Shown here piece after piece: positions 30,257 to 41,183 of a stretch of DNA of 64,000 nucleotides. The translations under genes and the position numbers were made by a program. Source of the DNA: Citrobacter sp. FP75 (GTDB lineage: Bacteria; Pseudomonadota; Gammaproteobacteria; Enterobacterales; Enterobacteriaceae); contig NZ_JAFDOE010000001.1 of assembly GCF_018342065.1 (NCBI RefSeq), positions 124,001 to 188,000 of the forward strand. Reading direction: 5' to 3'. Within the stretch, counting starts at the first letter, position 1. Each line of letters opens with the position of its first letter. The notes below the pieces were generated by a model that searched no databases, was not told the origin of the DNA, and saw only the letters and a list, made by a program, of their open reading frames with translations.

Positions 30257-30270
30257 TTGATGCAGGTCAA
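30257..30270. promoter_or_regulatory. FNR-like box, glycyl radical enzyme side
   Basis: TTGATGCAGGTCAA matches TTGAT-N4-ATCAA at 9 of 10 positions. If centred at -41.5 the transcript would start near 30305; a GTTAAT hexamer (4 of 6 to TATAAT) sits at 30293-30298, the right place for a -10. This is the layout of a class II FNR-activated promoter. Confidence 0.65.
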
Positions 30271-30280
30271 AGATTGTGAT

Positions 30281-30292
30281 TTGTAATTACAA
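30281..30292. promoter_or_regulatory. Perfect 12-bp palindrome, candidate GntR operator for the glycyl radical enzyme gene
   Basis: TTGTAATTACAA lies between the FNR-like box and the putative -10, where a bound repressor would block RNA polymerase. It is 34 bp upstream of the enzyme start. Confidence 0.62.
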
Positions 30293-30326
30293 GTTAATAA
30301 GGGACGTTTCTTTTGGAGGCAGGGCC

Positions 30327-32618
30327 GTGAGCAAACAAGCGATTATCGCCGAACAAGTTGATGTGAATAAAAAGATCCCGTGCGAAAAGAGCCCGGAAGA
30401 ACAACTCGTGATTATGGAAGCCTACACCAGGGCATTTCAGTCAACCCCAGACCGTATTCAGCGCGAGGTCCGCTGCTTGCAGGCGCTTTATCCCACGCTG
30501 TTCCGCCGCCCCTGTGCAGACGATCTGATTCTGGGGCGCGTCGATGCGCTGCCGATTGGCTTTGGCTGCGTCACCTCCGTTGGCGGCGTGGGTCACTACT
30601 GTAATTTTGTAAAGCTGGATCAGTTGCGGGGAACGCTGGAGACCTCCGCCCAACAACAAAGAGTCGATGTGCTTGAGCGCTTCTGGCGTGAGCATGACAC
30701 CCGTTCCGTCTATTTTCGCCAGGCGCTTAGCGATGACACTCTCGGCAAATTTGTTGACGTTAACTTCCCGGCGATTGCGACGGCGCGTTTAAGCGGCATG
30801 TATCTGGATTATCCGCAGCTGATGGCACTCGGGATCGGTGGATTGCTGCAACGCATAGATCAGTTGCAACAGCAGGCTGAACTCGCCGGAGATGAGGCAG
30901 CGGTGCAATTACAGCAATCTTTCAAGGATGTGCTGGGAATTTTGCAGCAGGTGATTGACCGACACATTGAGATTGCCGCAGATGAAATGGTGAATTGCAC
31001 AGACGCCGGGCGTTGCAAGCATTTGCTGCTGCTAATGAGTGAGCTGGCCGCTATCCGTAATGACAAACCCGCGACGTTTATTCAGGGCATTGAGCTGAGT
31101 TGGCTCTATAGCCTGTGTGCTGGCGTGGTGAATTACGGGCGTATGGATGACTATTTGGGCGATTTGCTGGTGGCGGATCTTGAAGCCGGACGTCTCACGG
31201 AACGCATGGCTATTGATTGTATCCGTTCCCACTACCGCCTGATTGAAGCGCGGAAAACCACGGTGAATGGGCGCGTGGTGGTTGGCGGGAAAGGGCGGCG
31301 GAACCCGAAAAATGCGGATACCTATTGTCGACTGGCGATCCAGGCCGTTGAGGAAAATGGTGATACGGAACCGCAATTTACCTTGCGTATTTATCAGGGA
31401 ATGGACAGCACTATCTGGCAACAGGCGCTGACGGTGATTGGCACCGGCCTGACCTATCCCATCCTGTATAACGATGACGTCAATATCCCGGCGGTGATGA
31501 ATGCGATGCAGGTGCAGGAAACGGAGGCAGAGCAGTATGTTCCTTTTGGCTGCGGTGAGTTTGTGCTGGCCGGGCGAAGCGTGGGCACCCCGAATACCTG
31601 TATTAATCTGCTTAAAATTCTCAATATTTCGCTTAGCGGCGGCATCGATTTTTGGGATGGTAAACAAAAAAGCGGTGGCGTGGCGTTAACCCCGCCAGAG
31701 CAGATAACGTGCTTTGATGAGGTGCTGGGTAACTACCAGCGATTGCTGGATTACTACATCGATATTACGGCGCACGCTCAGGCGTTGTCTTATCAGGTAA
31801 TGAATGAACAGGTTGGCTTTTTGTTCACTTCGATCCTGACGGCAGACTGCGTGGCGCGCGGCAAGGCGCTGCTTGACGGTGGCGTACGTTACCTCGGTGG
31901 TACAAACGAAACGTACGGCAATACCAATGCGGCAGATTCACTGACGGCGATCAAACAGGTGATTTTTACCGAGCAGCGTTATGACTATGCGACATTGATT
32001 GCGGCGCTGAAAGCAGATTTCGTGGGCTATGACGACCTGAAGCGGGCGTTGATTGCAGCGACCAAATTTGGCAATGACGACAATGCGGCGGATGATCTTG
32101 CGGTGATGATGCATCGCTATGTCTGTAGCGGAGTACGTGACGCGGCGAAGCGGGTCGGGCTGGACAGTTATCTGGTCGTGATCATCAACAACCAGGTGAA
32201 TACTGAATGGGGGCGTGCGACCAGTGCGTCAGCTGACGGACGGCATAAAGGCATTTACATGAGCAACGCCAACAACCCGCAGAGCGGTGCAGATAAAAAT
32301 GGCCCGACGGCGATGCTGAACTCGCTGCTGAAACTGGAAGCGAAATATCACGCTGGTTCGGTACAAAACATCAAATTTAGCAAAGGGCTGTTCAACACCC
32401 GCCGTCCGCTGGTGGAAGCGTTGATGCACTCATATTTTGAGCGCGGTGGACCGCAGTTGATGGTCAGCGTGGTCGGAAAGGGCGAGCTGGAGGCGGCGTA
32501 TCAACACCCGGAAAACTACCCCAATCTGATTGTTCGTGTTGGCGGATTTAGCGCGCGTTTCGTCAATCTGGACAGAGATGTACAGCAAGAAATCCTGAAT
32601 CGTACGCTGAACGACTGA
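30327..32618 (+). CDS. Glycyl radical enzyme (pyruvate formate-lyase/dehydratase superfamily), substrate unknown
   Basis: A 763-residue cytoplasmic enzyme. I choose the GTG at 30327 (MSKQAIIAEQ) because a strong GGAGG lies 10 bp upstream; the ATG at 30276 would place the operator inside the gene. The catalytic thiyl Cys is Cys409 in VPFGCGEFVLAGRS. The radical-bearing glycine is Gly740 in RVGGFSARF, 23 residues from the end. The single Cys followed by Gly-Glu separates it from true pyruvate formate-lyases, which have CC, and resembles the Cys-x-Glu of dehydratases and lyases, though Gly at the middle position is unusual. Its partner activase follows 5 bp later, and a PTS permease is divergent, so the substrate is probably a phosphorylated sugar or polyol. 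Confidence 0.9.
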   Translation: MSKQAIIAEQVDVNKKIPCEKSPEEQLVIMEAYTRAFQSTPDRIQREVRCLQALYPTLFRRPCADDLILGRVDALPIGFGCVTSVGGVGHYCNFVKLDQLRGTLETSAQQQRVDVLERFWREHDTRSVYFRQALSDDTLGKFVDVNFPAIATARLSGMYLDYPQLMALGIGGLLQRIDQLQQQAELAGDEAAVQLQQSFKDVLGILQQVIDRHIEIAADEMVNCTDAGRCKHLLLLMSELAAIRNDKPATFIQGIELSWLYSLCAGVVNYGRMDDYLGDLLVADLEAGRLTERMAIDCIRSHYRLIEARKTTVNGRVVVGGKGRRNPKNADTYCRLAIQAVEENGDTEPQFTLRIYQGMDSTIWQQALTVIGTGLTYPILYNDDVNIPAVMNAMQVQETEAEQYVPFGCGEFVLAGRSVGTPNTCINLLKILNISLSGGIDFWDGKQKSGGVALTPPEQITCFDEVLGNYQRLLDYYIDITAHAQALSYQVMNEQVGFLFTSILTADCVARGKALLDGGVRYLGGTNETYGNTNAADSLTAIKQVIFTEQRYDYATLIAALKADFVGYDDLKRALIAATKFGNDDNAADDLAVMMHRYVCSGVRDAAKRVGLDSYLVVIINNQVNTEWGRATSASADGRHKGIYMSNANNPQSGADKNGPTAMLNSLLKLEAKYHAGSVQNIKFSKGLFNTRRPLVEALMHSYFERGGPQLMVSVVGKGELEAAYQHPENYPNLIVRVGGFSARFVNLDRDVQQEILNRTLND

Positions 32619-32623
32619 GGTGG

Positions 32624-33532
32624 ATGATGAGCGAAGCGGGCACGGTTTTTGATATTCAGAAATTTTCACTGCACGATGGGCCGGGGATCCGCACCACCAT
32701 CTTTCTGAAAGGATGCCAGATGCGCTGCGTCTGGTGTCACAATCCGGAATCGCTGAGAGCCGAAAAGCAGCTGGCGTTTCTGGAACATAAGTGCCAGCAA
32801 TGCCGGCTCTGCGCAGAGGTTTGTCCGCACGGGTGTCACCAGTTTTCCCTGGGGCGGCATGAGATTGACTATGCCGCCTGCCAGGCGTGCGGACGCTGTG
32901 TTGAGGCATGTCCGGCGCAGGCGCTTAAAATCTACGGGCAGACCCGAGAGGTTGCTGAAATCATTGCTGAGGTTATCAAGGATAAACCCTACTTTGACAA
33001 AACCGGGGGCGGAATAACTTTGTCCGGAGGGGAAGCCATGTTCCAGTTCCCCTTTGCGCTGGCGCTGGCAAAAGCGGCGAAAGTCGCCGGTTTGCACGTC
33101 TGTATTGAAACCAACGGCGCCTCGCGACCTGAGCGGTATCGCGAAATTGCCCCGTGGGTGGATCTTTTTCTCCTCGATTATAAAGTGACCGACGCGCGTG
33201 CACATAAAGCGCACACCGGTATTGCCAAACGTGTGGTGGAGACCACGCTGGAAACGCTCAACGAGATTGGCGCACGGGTGATCCTGCGCTGTCCGCTGAT
33301 TCCTGGCTATAACCTCAACGATGAGCATCTGGCTGCGATCCGCGCGATAACAGAGCGCTACGCGGCGGTCCTGCATAGCGAAATATTGCCATACCATAAC
33401 CTGGGCATGGCGAAACATCGTGAGCTCGGACAGATCCCCGTTTGCACGATCAGCGTACCGGATGAGGCTGCGGTGGTGCAGGTGCTGGAAAAACTGCATC
33501 AGGACGGAGGAAAGGAGATCCGCCGAGGATAA
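32624..33532 (+). CDS. Glycyl radical enzyme activating enzyme, radical SAM with two extra 4Fe-4S clusters
   Basis: A 302-residue radical SAM protein that makes the glycyl radical on the upstream enzyme using S-adenosylmethionine. The SAM cluster motif is Cys31-x3-Cys35-x2-Cys38 in GCQMRCVWCHN. An inserted ferredoxin-like domain (about 47-105) has two four-cysteine sets, CQQCRLCAEVCPHGC and CQACGRCVEACP, typical of activases for non-PFL members of the family. The Gly-rich SAM-binding TLSGGEAMFQ motif follows. It starts 5 bp after the enzyme stop with a GAGGTGG site. A second ATG at 32627 is equally possible. Confidence 0.93.
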   Translation: MMSEAGTVFDIQKFSLHDGPGIRTTIFLKGCQMRCVWCHNPESLRAEKQLAFLEHKCQQCRLCAEVCPHGCHQFSLGRHEIDYAACQACGRCVEACPAQALKIYGQTREVAEIIAEVIKDKPYFDKTGGGITLSGGEAMFQFPFALALAKAAKVAGLHVCIETNGASRPERYREIAPWVDLFLLDYKVTDARAHKAHTGIAKRVVETTLETLNEIGARVILRCPLIPGYNLNDEHLAAIRAITERYAAVLHSEILPYHNLGMAKHRELGQIPVCTISVPDEAAVVQVLEKLHQDGGKEIRRG

Positions 33533-33664
33533 GAGTGGCTTCATAAGCAGAATATAGAAAGCGTGATGAAAGATATTTCACGATATCCCGCCGTTAAACG
33601 TTTCAGCGCCAAGCGCCTTTCTTGAGACAATTGCGTGATGGTGGTATCGTTTAGCGCTTTTTAA

Positions 33665-34342
<678 letters not shown>

Positions 34343-34350
34343 TCCGTGAA

Positions 34351-34377
34351 TGCCCGATGGCGCTACGCTTTCGGGCA
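34351..34377. repeat. REP-like palindrome after adk
   Basis: TGCCCGATGGCGCTACGCTT followed by TCGGGCA, 8 bp after the adk stop. It is the GGCGCTACGC class of enterobacterial palindromes and may also act as a terminator. Confidence 0.7.
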
Positions 34378-34452
34378 AATCTTTACCTCTCGCAGCAATT
34401 AGTTCTTCTTCCTCGCTTTTCCGCTACAATTATCAACAATTTGAATCAATAA

Positions 34453-36380
<1,928 letters not shown>

Positions 36381-36533
36381 AAAACGCTCCTTGTGAACGG
36401 TGAGCTATTGTAGAAATTAACGCCGGATAAACTGCGATCTCACCGTCCGATATTGAAAATTAGCGCCGCGTCGTGCGTTCAGGATGGAATGTGCTACCAT
36501 GCACCGCTCAGTTAACCACCCGTAAAATCGACC

Positions 36534-37838
36534 ATGAAATTTCCCGGCAAACGCAAATCCAAACACTATTTTCCCGTCAGCGCGCGCGATCCGTTGCTGC
36601 AACAAATTCAGCCTGAAAACGAGACCAGCGCCGCCTGGGTTGTCGGTATCGATCAAACTCTGGTGGATATAGAAGCCAAAGTTGATGACGACTTTGTGAG
36701 ACGTTATGGATTAAGCGCCGGGCATTCTCTGGTGATTGCTGACGATGTTGCTGAGGCGCTCTATCAGGAGCTGGTGCGTGAAAACTTAATCACCCATCAG
36801 TTTGCGGGCGGCACTATCGGTAACACCATGCACAACTACTCTGTGCTGGCGGATGACCGCTCGGTGCTGCTGGGCGTCATGTGCAGTAATATTGAGATTG
36901 GCAGCTACGCGTATCGCTATTTATGCAATACCTCCAGCCGTACCGATCTGAACTACCTGCAGGGCGTTGACGGTCCTATTGGTCGCTGCTTCACGCTGAT
37001 TGGGGAATCCGGTGAGCGTACCTTCGCCATCAGTCCTGGTCACATGAACAAACTGCAGGCGGACAGCATTCCTGAGTCGGTGATTGCCGGAGCCTCTGCG
37101 CTGGTCCTGACCTCGTATCTGGTGCGCTGTGAGCCGGGCGAGCCAATGCCGGAAGCGACCATGAAGGCCATTGAGTTTGCCAAAAAACACAATGTTCCGG
37201 TGGTACTGACCTTAGGGACCAAATTCGTTATTGCGGATAACCCGCAGTGGTGGCAGGAATTCCTGAAAGAGAACGTTTCCATTCTGGCGATGAACGAAGA
37301 AGAGGCCGAAGCGTTGACCGGCCTGAACGACCCGCTGCTGGCGTCTGACAAAGCGCTGGATTGGGTGGATCTGGTGCTGTGTACCGCCGGTCCGGTGGGC
37401 CTGTATATGGCCGGTTTTACGGAAGATGACGTCAAACGCAAAACTCAGCATCCGCTGCTGCCGGGAGCCATTGCTGAGTTCAACCAGTACGAGTTCAGCC
37501 GCGCAATGCGCCATAAAGACTGTACCCATCCGCTGCGTATTTATTCGCACATTGCCCCGTATATGGGTGGACCGGAAAAAATCATGAATACCAACGGCGC
37601 GGGTGACGGTGCGCTGGCGGCCCTGCTGCATGATATTACGGCGAACAGCTATCATCGCGGCAATGTGCCGAACTCCAGCAAACACAAATACACCTGGCTG
37701 ACCTATTCCTCGTTAGCGCAGGTGTGTAAATATGCCAATCGCGTGAGTTATCAGGTGCTTAACCAGCATTCACCGCGCCTGACGCGCGGATTGCCGGAAC
37801 GTGAAGACAGCCTCGAAGAGGCTTACTGGGAGCGTTAA
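36534..37838 (+). CDS. gsk: Inosine-guanosine kinase
   Basis: A 434-residue PfkB/ribokinase-family enzyme that phosphorylates guanosine and inosine in purine salvage. The catalytic motif with the anion hole and base is NTNGAGDGALAALLHD near residue 352. N-terminal MKFPGKRKSKHYFPVSARDP matches E. coli. Monocistronic. Confidence 0.97.
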   Translation: MKFPGKRKSKHYFPVSARDPLLQQIQPENETSAAWVVGIDQTLVDIEAKVDDDFVRRYGLSAGHSLVIADDVAEALYQELVRENLITHQFAGGTIGNTMHNYSVLADDRSVLLGVMCSNIEIGSYAYRYLCNTSSRTDLNYLQGVDGPIGRCFTLIGESGERTFAISPGHMNKLQADSIPESVIAGASALVLTSYLVRCEPGEPMPEATMKAIEFAKKHNVPVVLTLGTKFVIADNPQWWQEFLKENVSILAMNEEEAEALTGLNDPLLASDKALDWVDLVLCTAGPVGLYMAGFTEDDVKRKTQHPLLPGAIAEFNQYEFSRAMRHKDCTHPLRIYSHIAPYMGGPEKIMNTNGAGDGALAALLHDITANSYHRGNVPNSSKHKYTWLTYSSLAQVCKYANRVSYQVLNQHSPRLTRGLPEREDSLEEAYWER

Positions 37839-37846
37839 ATCTTTTG

Positions 37847-37879
37847 GTTGCCGGATAAGCGATAGCACCATCCGGCAAC
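37847..37879. repeat. REP element between gsk and ybaL
   Basis: GTTGCCGGATAAGCGATAGC followed by ACCATCCGGCAAC, a single REP hairpin separating two convergent genes. Confidence 0.85.
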
Positions 37880-37883
37880 GACA

Positions 37884-39563
37884 TTAACCTGTAACGACCA
37901 CTTCACCCGCGGGCGGTGTTTCAATCAGCTCCAGCATGGTGCGGGCGATTTCACGTTCGCCCATCACCACCTGATTAGCACCGCGCTCGGTAATGTATTC
38001 CACTTCATCGTCATAATGCGCGCGGGCGATAATCTCAATCGACGGGCATTTCTCACGCGCGGAAGCGACAATCTCACCCGCTTCATAACCATTCGGGATA
38101 GTCAGCAGCAGCCAGCGCGCGCAGTCCAGATGTGCCAGGTTCATGATCTCTTCGTTGGCCGCATTGCCCAGAACGGCGCGGATCCCGCGTTCACGCAGCT
38201 CGTCCACGCGGGTACGTGATGTTTCGATAACCACCAGCGGAATACCCGCAGCCATCAACTTTTCCCCCAGCAGACTGCCGACGCGACCAAAACCCACCAA
38301 CAGGGCATGATTACAAATATCGACCGGGATCTGCTTCTCTTCTTCGATAGCTTCTTCCAGCGTCTGCTCTTCCAGCGTTTCGGTTTTCGCGAGGTATTTT
38401 TCCAGCACGGCGAACAGCACCGGATTAAGCATAATGGACAGGATTGCCCCTGCCAGCACCAGGTTTTGTCCGGCCTGCGGCAGCAGGCCAAGTGCCATAC
38501 CAAGACCTGCGAGGATAAAGGCAAATTCACCAATCTGCGCCAGGCTGGTGGCAATGGTGAGCGCAGTGCGCTGGGAGTGACCGAACAAGCGCACCAGGAA
38601 ATAGGCAGCAAGGGATTTGCCAAAGATAATAATCGCCAGCGTACCCAGCACTGCCAGCGGCTGCTGGATCAGGACTAATGGGTCGAATAACATGCCGACG
38701 GAAACAAAGAACAGCACGGCAAATGCATCGCGCAGCGGCAGTGTGTCATGCGCCGCACGGTGGCTTAGCTCAGACTCGTTTAGCACCATACCGGCGAAGA
38801 ACGCGCCCAGCGCGAAGGAAACATCGAACACCTCCACGGCACCAAAAGCGATACCTAAGGCGAGAGCCAGTACCGACAAGGTAAACAGTTCACGCGAGCC
38901 CGTGGCGGCGCTGCGGGCCATAATCCACGGCACCAGGCGACGGCCAACCAGCATCATAATGGCGATAAACGCCACCACTTTACCGATGGTGATGCCCATA
39001 TCGACGGCCAGCGAAGCAAAGCCGACATCTTCTTTTTCCAGCATACCGGCGACGGCGGGCAGGAGAACCAGCGTCAGCACCATCATCAGGTCTTCTACAA
39101 TCAGCCAGCCAATGGCGATTTGCCCGCGCTGGCTGTCAATCAACTGTCGTTCTTCAAGCGCGCGCAGTAGTACTACGGTACTGGCGGTAGACAGACATAA
39201 TCCAAAGACGATACCGACCATCAGCGACCAGCCCAGCACAGCTGAAAGCGCCATACCCAGCAGCGTCGCCACGGCTATCTGGGCGATCGCACCGGGAATG
39301 GCGATGGACTTTACCGCCATCAGGTCCTTCAGGGAAAAGTGCAGCCCCACGCCGAACATCAGCAGGATCACGCCAAGTTCCGCCAGTTCCGGCGCAAGCT
39401 TGGTATCAGCAACAAAACCAGGTGTAAATGGACCGGCCAGAACGCCCGCTAACAGATATCCCACCAGAGGAGAAATACGCAGTTTATTGGCAAGCATGCC
39501 AAATATAAAAGCGAGCACAAGGCCGCCAACAATGGTGGTGATAAGCGGGGTGGCGTGATGCAT
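37884..39563 (-). CDS. ybaL: YbaL, CPA2-family cation/proton antiporter with TrkA-N domain
   Basis: A 559-residue inner-membrane protein, close to KefB/KefC. About twelve transmembrane helices (1-395) are followed by a cytoplasmic RCK/TrkA-N domain (about 415-530) whose nucleotide-binding motif GFGRVGSLLGEKL is intact. The acidic linker ETLEEQTLEEAIEEEKQ joins the two. Predicted K+ or other cation export coupled to H+ and controlled by a nucleotide; physiological role in E. coli is not firmly known. Confidence 0.94.
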   Translation of the reverse strand: MHHATPLITTIVGGLVLAFIFGMLANKLRISPLVGYLLAGVLAGPFTPGFVADTKLAPELAELGVILLMFGVGLHFSLKDLMAVKSIAIPGAIAQIAVATLLGMALSAVLGWSLMVGIVFGLCLSTASTVVLLRALEERQLIDSQRGQIAIGWLIVEDLMMVLTLVLLPAVAGMLEKEDVGFASLAVDMGITIGKVVAFIAIMMLVGRRLVPWIMARSAATGSRELFTLSVLALALGIAFGAVEVFDVSFALGAFFAGMVLNESELSHRAAHDTLPLRDAFAVLFFVSVGMLFDPLVLIQQPLAVLGTLAIIIFGKSLAAYFLVRLFGHSQRTALTIATSLAQIGEFAFILAGLGMALGLLPQAGQNLVLAGAILSIMLNPVLFAVLEKYLAKTETLEEQTLEEAIEEEKQIPVDICNHALLVGFGRVGSLLGEKLMAAGIPLVVIETSRTRVDELRERGIRAVLGNAANEEIMNLAHLDCARWLLLTIPNGYEAGEIVASAREKCPSIEIIARAHYDDEVEYITERGANQVVMGEREIARTMLELIETPPAGEVVVTG

Positions 39564-39753
39564 TCCGTCTCCTTTGGTTGCTGTGTTGATCCTGAAAACC
39601 CTAACTCCGAGTAATAGTTTATGACAATTTTAATGTTTATGTTTATGAATAATTATTGAAATTTGATGAAAAGAGGAATTTAGGCGTAAAAAAGCACGGA
39701 TCGGAAAACTGCGGGTGTATGCATAGAGCAAACGCTGATGGTCTCTGTAAGTG

Positions 39754-39784
39754 ATGGCGGCCAAAGTTTACTTTTGGCCGCCAT
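39754..39784 (-). terminator. Terminator downstream of fsr
   Basis: ATGGCGGCCAAA (39754-39765), 7-nt loop, TTTGGCCGCCAT (39773-39784): a perfect 12-bp stem 5 bp beyond the fsr stop. Confidence 0.8.
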
Positions 39785-39788
39785 AAAA

Positions 39789-41009
39789 TCAGGCTTTATG
39801 TCGGTTATCAGGTAAGAATATGGTCAGTATCCCCAGAAGTGGCAAGAAAGCACATATTTTATAGACCAAATCAATACTGGTATGGTCTGCAACCAGCCCT
39901 AACACCGCAGCGCCTAAGCCGCCCATGCCAAAGGCAAAACCGAAAAACAGCCCAGAAACCATGCCGATACGTCCCGGAAGCAGCTCCTGCGCGTAGACCA
40001 AAATGGCAGAAAAGGCCGATGCCAGGATAAAACCAATGATCACGGTTAAAATCCCGGTCCATTCAAGCGTTGCGTAGGGTAAAACGAGGGTAAACGGCGC
40101 TACGCCGAGGATAGACCCCCAAATCACATATTTTCTACCGATTTTATCGCCTAACGGTCCGCCAATAACCGTTCCGGCCGCAACGGCAAACAGGAAGGCG
40201 AACAGGTGGAATTGCGCGTTTTGTACCGATAATCCGAATTTTTGCATCAGATAAAAGGTGTAATAGCTGCTGATGCTCGCCATATAGAAGTATTTGGAGA
40301 AAATCAGCACCAGCAGGATGCTAATCGCCAGCACCACTTTGTTGCGTGGCAGTGGGTTAACGATAGCGACTTTCGGCTTACCTTTACTCATCCGATGCTG
40401 GGCCGAATACCAACGGCTGATTTGCGCCAGCACCACAATCGCTAACAATGCCGCCAGCACGAACCACGCCACATTACCCTTACCGTATGGCGCGATGATG
40501 ACAGCTGCCAGCAACGGCCCCAGAGAGCTGCCGAAGTTGCCGCCCACCTGGAAAATAGACTGGGCAAGACCATGACGACCACCGGAGGCCATCCGCGCCA
40601 CGCGGGACGATTCCGGGTGAAACACCGATGATCCCGTACCGACCAGCGCGGCGGCGAGCAGCACCATGTGGAAGTTGCCTGCCATCGCCAGCAGCACCAG
40701 CCCGCTCAGCGTAAAGCACATGCCAATAGGCAGCGACCACGGCATCGGATATTTATCTGTCCAGTAGCCCACCACCGGTTGAAGCAGGGATGAGGTGAGC
40801 TGGAAGGTCAGGGTAATCATCCCGATCTGCATAAAGCTCAGCGAGAACTCTGACTGCAGCAGCGGATAAATCGCCAGGATCAGCGACTGGATCATATCGT
40901 TTAGCAGATGGGAGAGACTGATCGCCCCTAAAATGCCAAATGAGGTGCGTGCTTTAGCAACCGACGCTGACGCGCCAGCCACTGGCTGGGTTGGTTCACT
41001 TATTGCCAT
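39789..41009 (-). CDS. fsr: Fsr, fosmidomycin resistance MFS exporter
   Basis: A 406-residue major facilitator with twelve predicted transmembrane segments and a cytoplasmic central loop. Signature regions: YWTDKYPMPWSLPIGM near helix 2-3 and FHPESSRVARMASGGRHGLA. In E. coli it exports fosmidomycin. The start MAISEPTQPVAGASASVAKA is somewhat variable but matches the family length. Confidence 0.95.
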   Translation of the reverse strand: MAISEPTQPVAGASASVAKARTSFGILGAISLSHLLNDMIQSLILAIYPLLQSEFSLSFMQIGMITLTFQLTSSLLQPVVGYWTDKYPMPWSLPIGMCFTLSGLVLLAMAGNFHMVLLAAALVGTGSSVFHPESSRVARMASGGRHGLAQSIFQVGGNFGSSLGPLLAAVIIAPYGKGNVAWFVLAALLAIVVLAQISRWYSAQHRMSKGKPKVAIVNPLPRNKVVLAISILLVLIFSKYFYMASISSYYTFYLMQKFGLSVQNAQFHLFAFLFAVAAGTVIGGPLGDKIGRKYVIWGSILGVAPFTLVLPYATLEWTGILTVIIGFILASAFSAILVYAQELLPGRIGMVSGLFFGFAFGMGGLGAAVLGLVADHTSIDLVYKICAFLPLLGILTIFLPDNRHKA

Positions 41010-41183
41010 AGAAAGTCACTTCTGTTTGGGTTGCGATTATGAGGGTAATCTAATTTGTTATTATTACCTGACTAACATACCTGCGGAAGGTGTTTGAAGG
41101 AAGTCTCATTTCTGAAAACATTTTCGGCTATTATTTCATATCATTGTAATTTCAGTGATTGATATTGAGTCAGGGAGAGAAGC

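Noticed and set aside
30274-30291. Possible CRP site (TGTGA half) upstream of the glycyl radical enzyme gene
   Set aside because: Only the left half TGTGA fits; the right half does not match TCACA at the required spacing. The TTGTAATTACAA palindrome explains the sequence better.
30276-30326. Upstream ATG extension of the glycyl radical enzyme
   Set aside because: The ATG lies beside the palindrome 30281-30292 with no ribosome-binding site, whereas the GTG at 30327 has a strong GGAGG.
38617-39558. 313-codon open frame on the plus strand
   Set aside because: It is antisense to ybaL, has a Ser/Thr/Pro-rich composition typical of shadow frames, and no ribosome-binding site.
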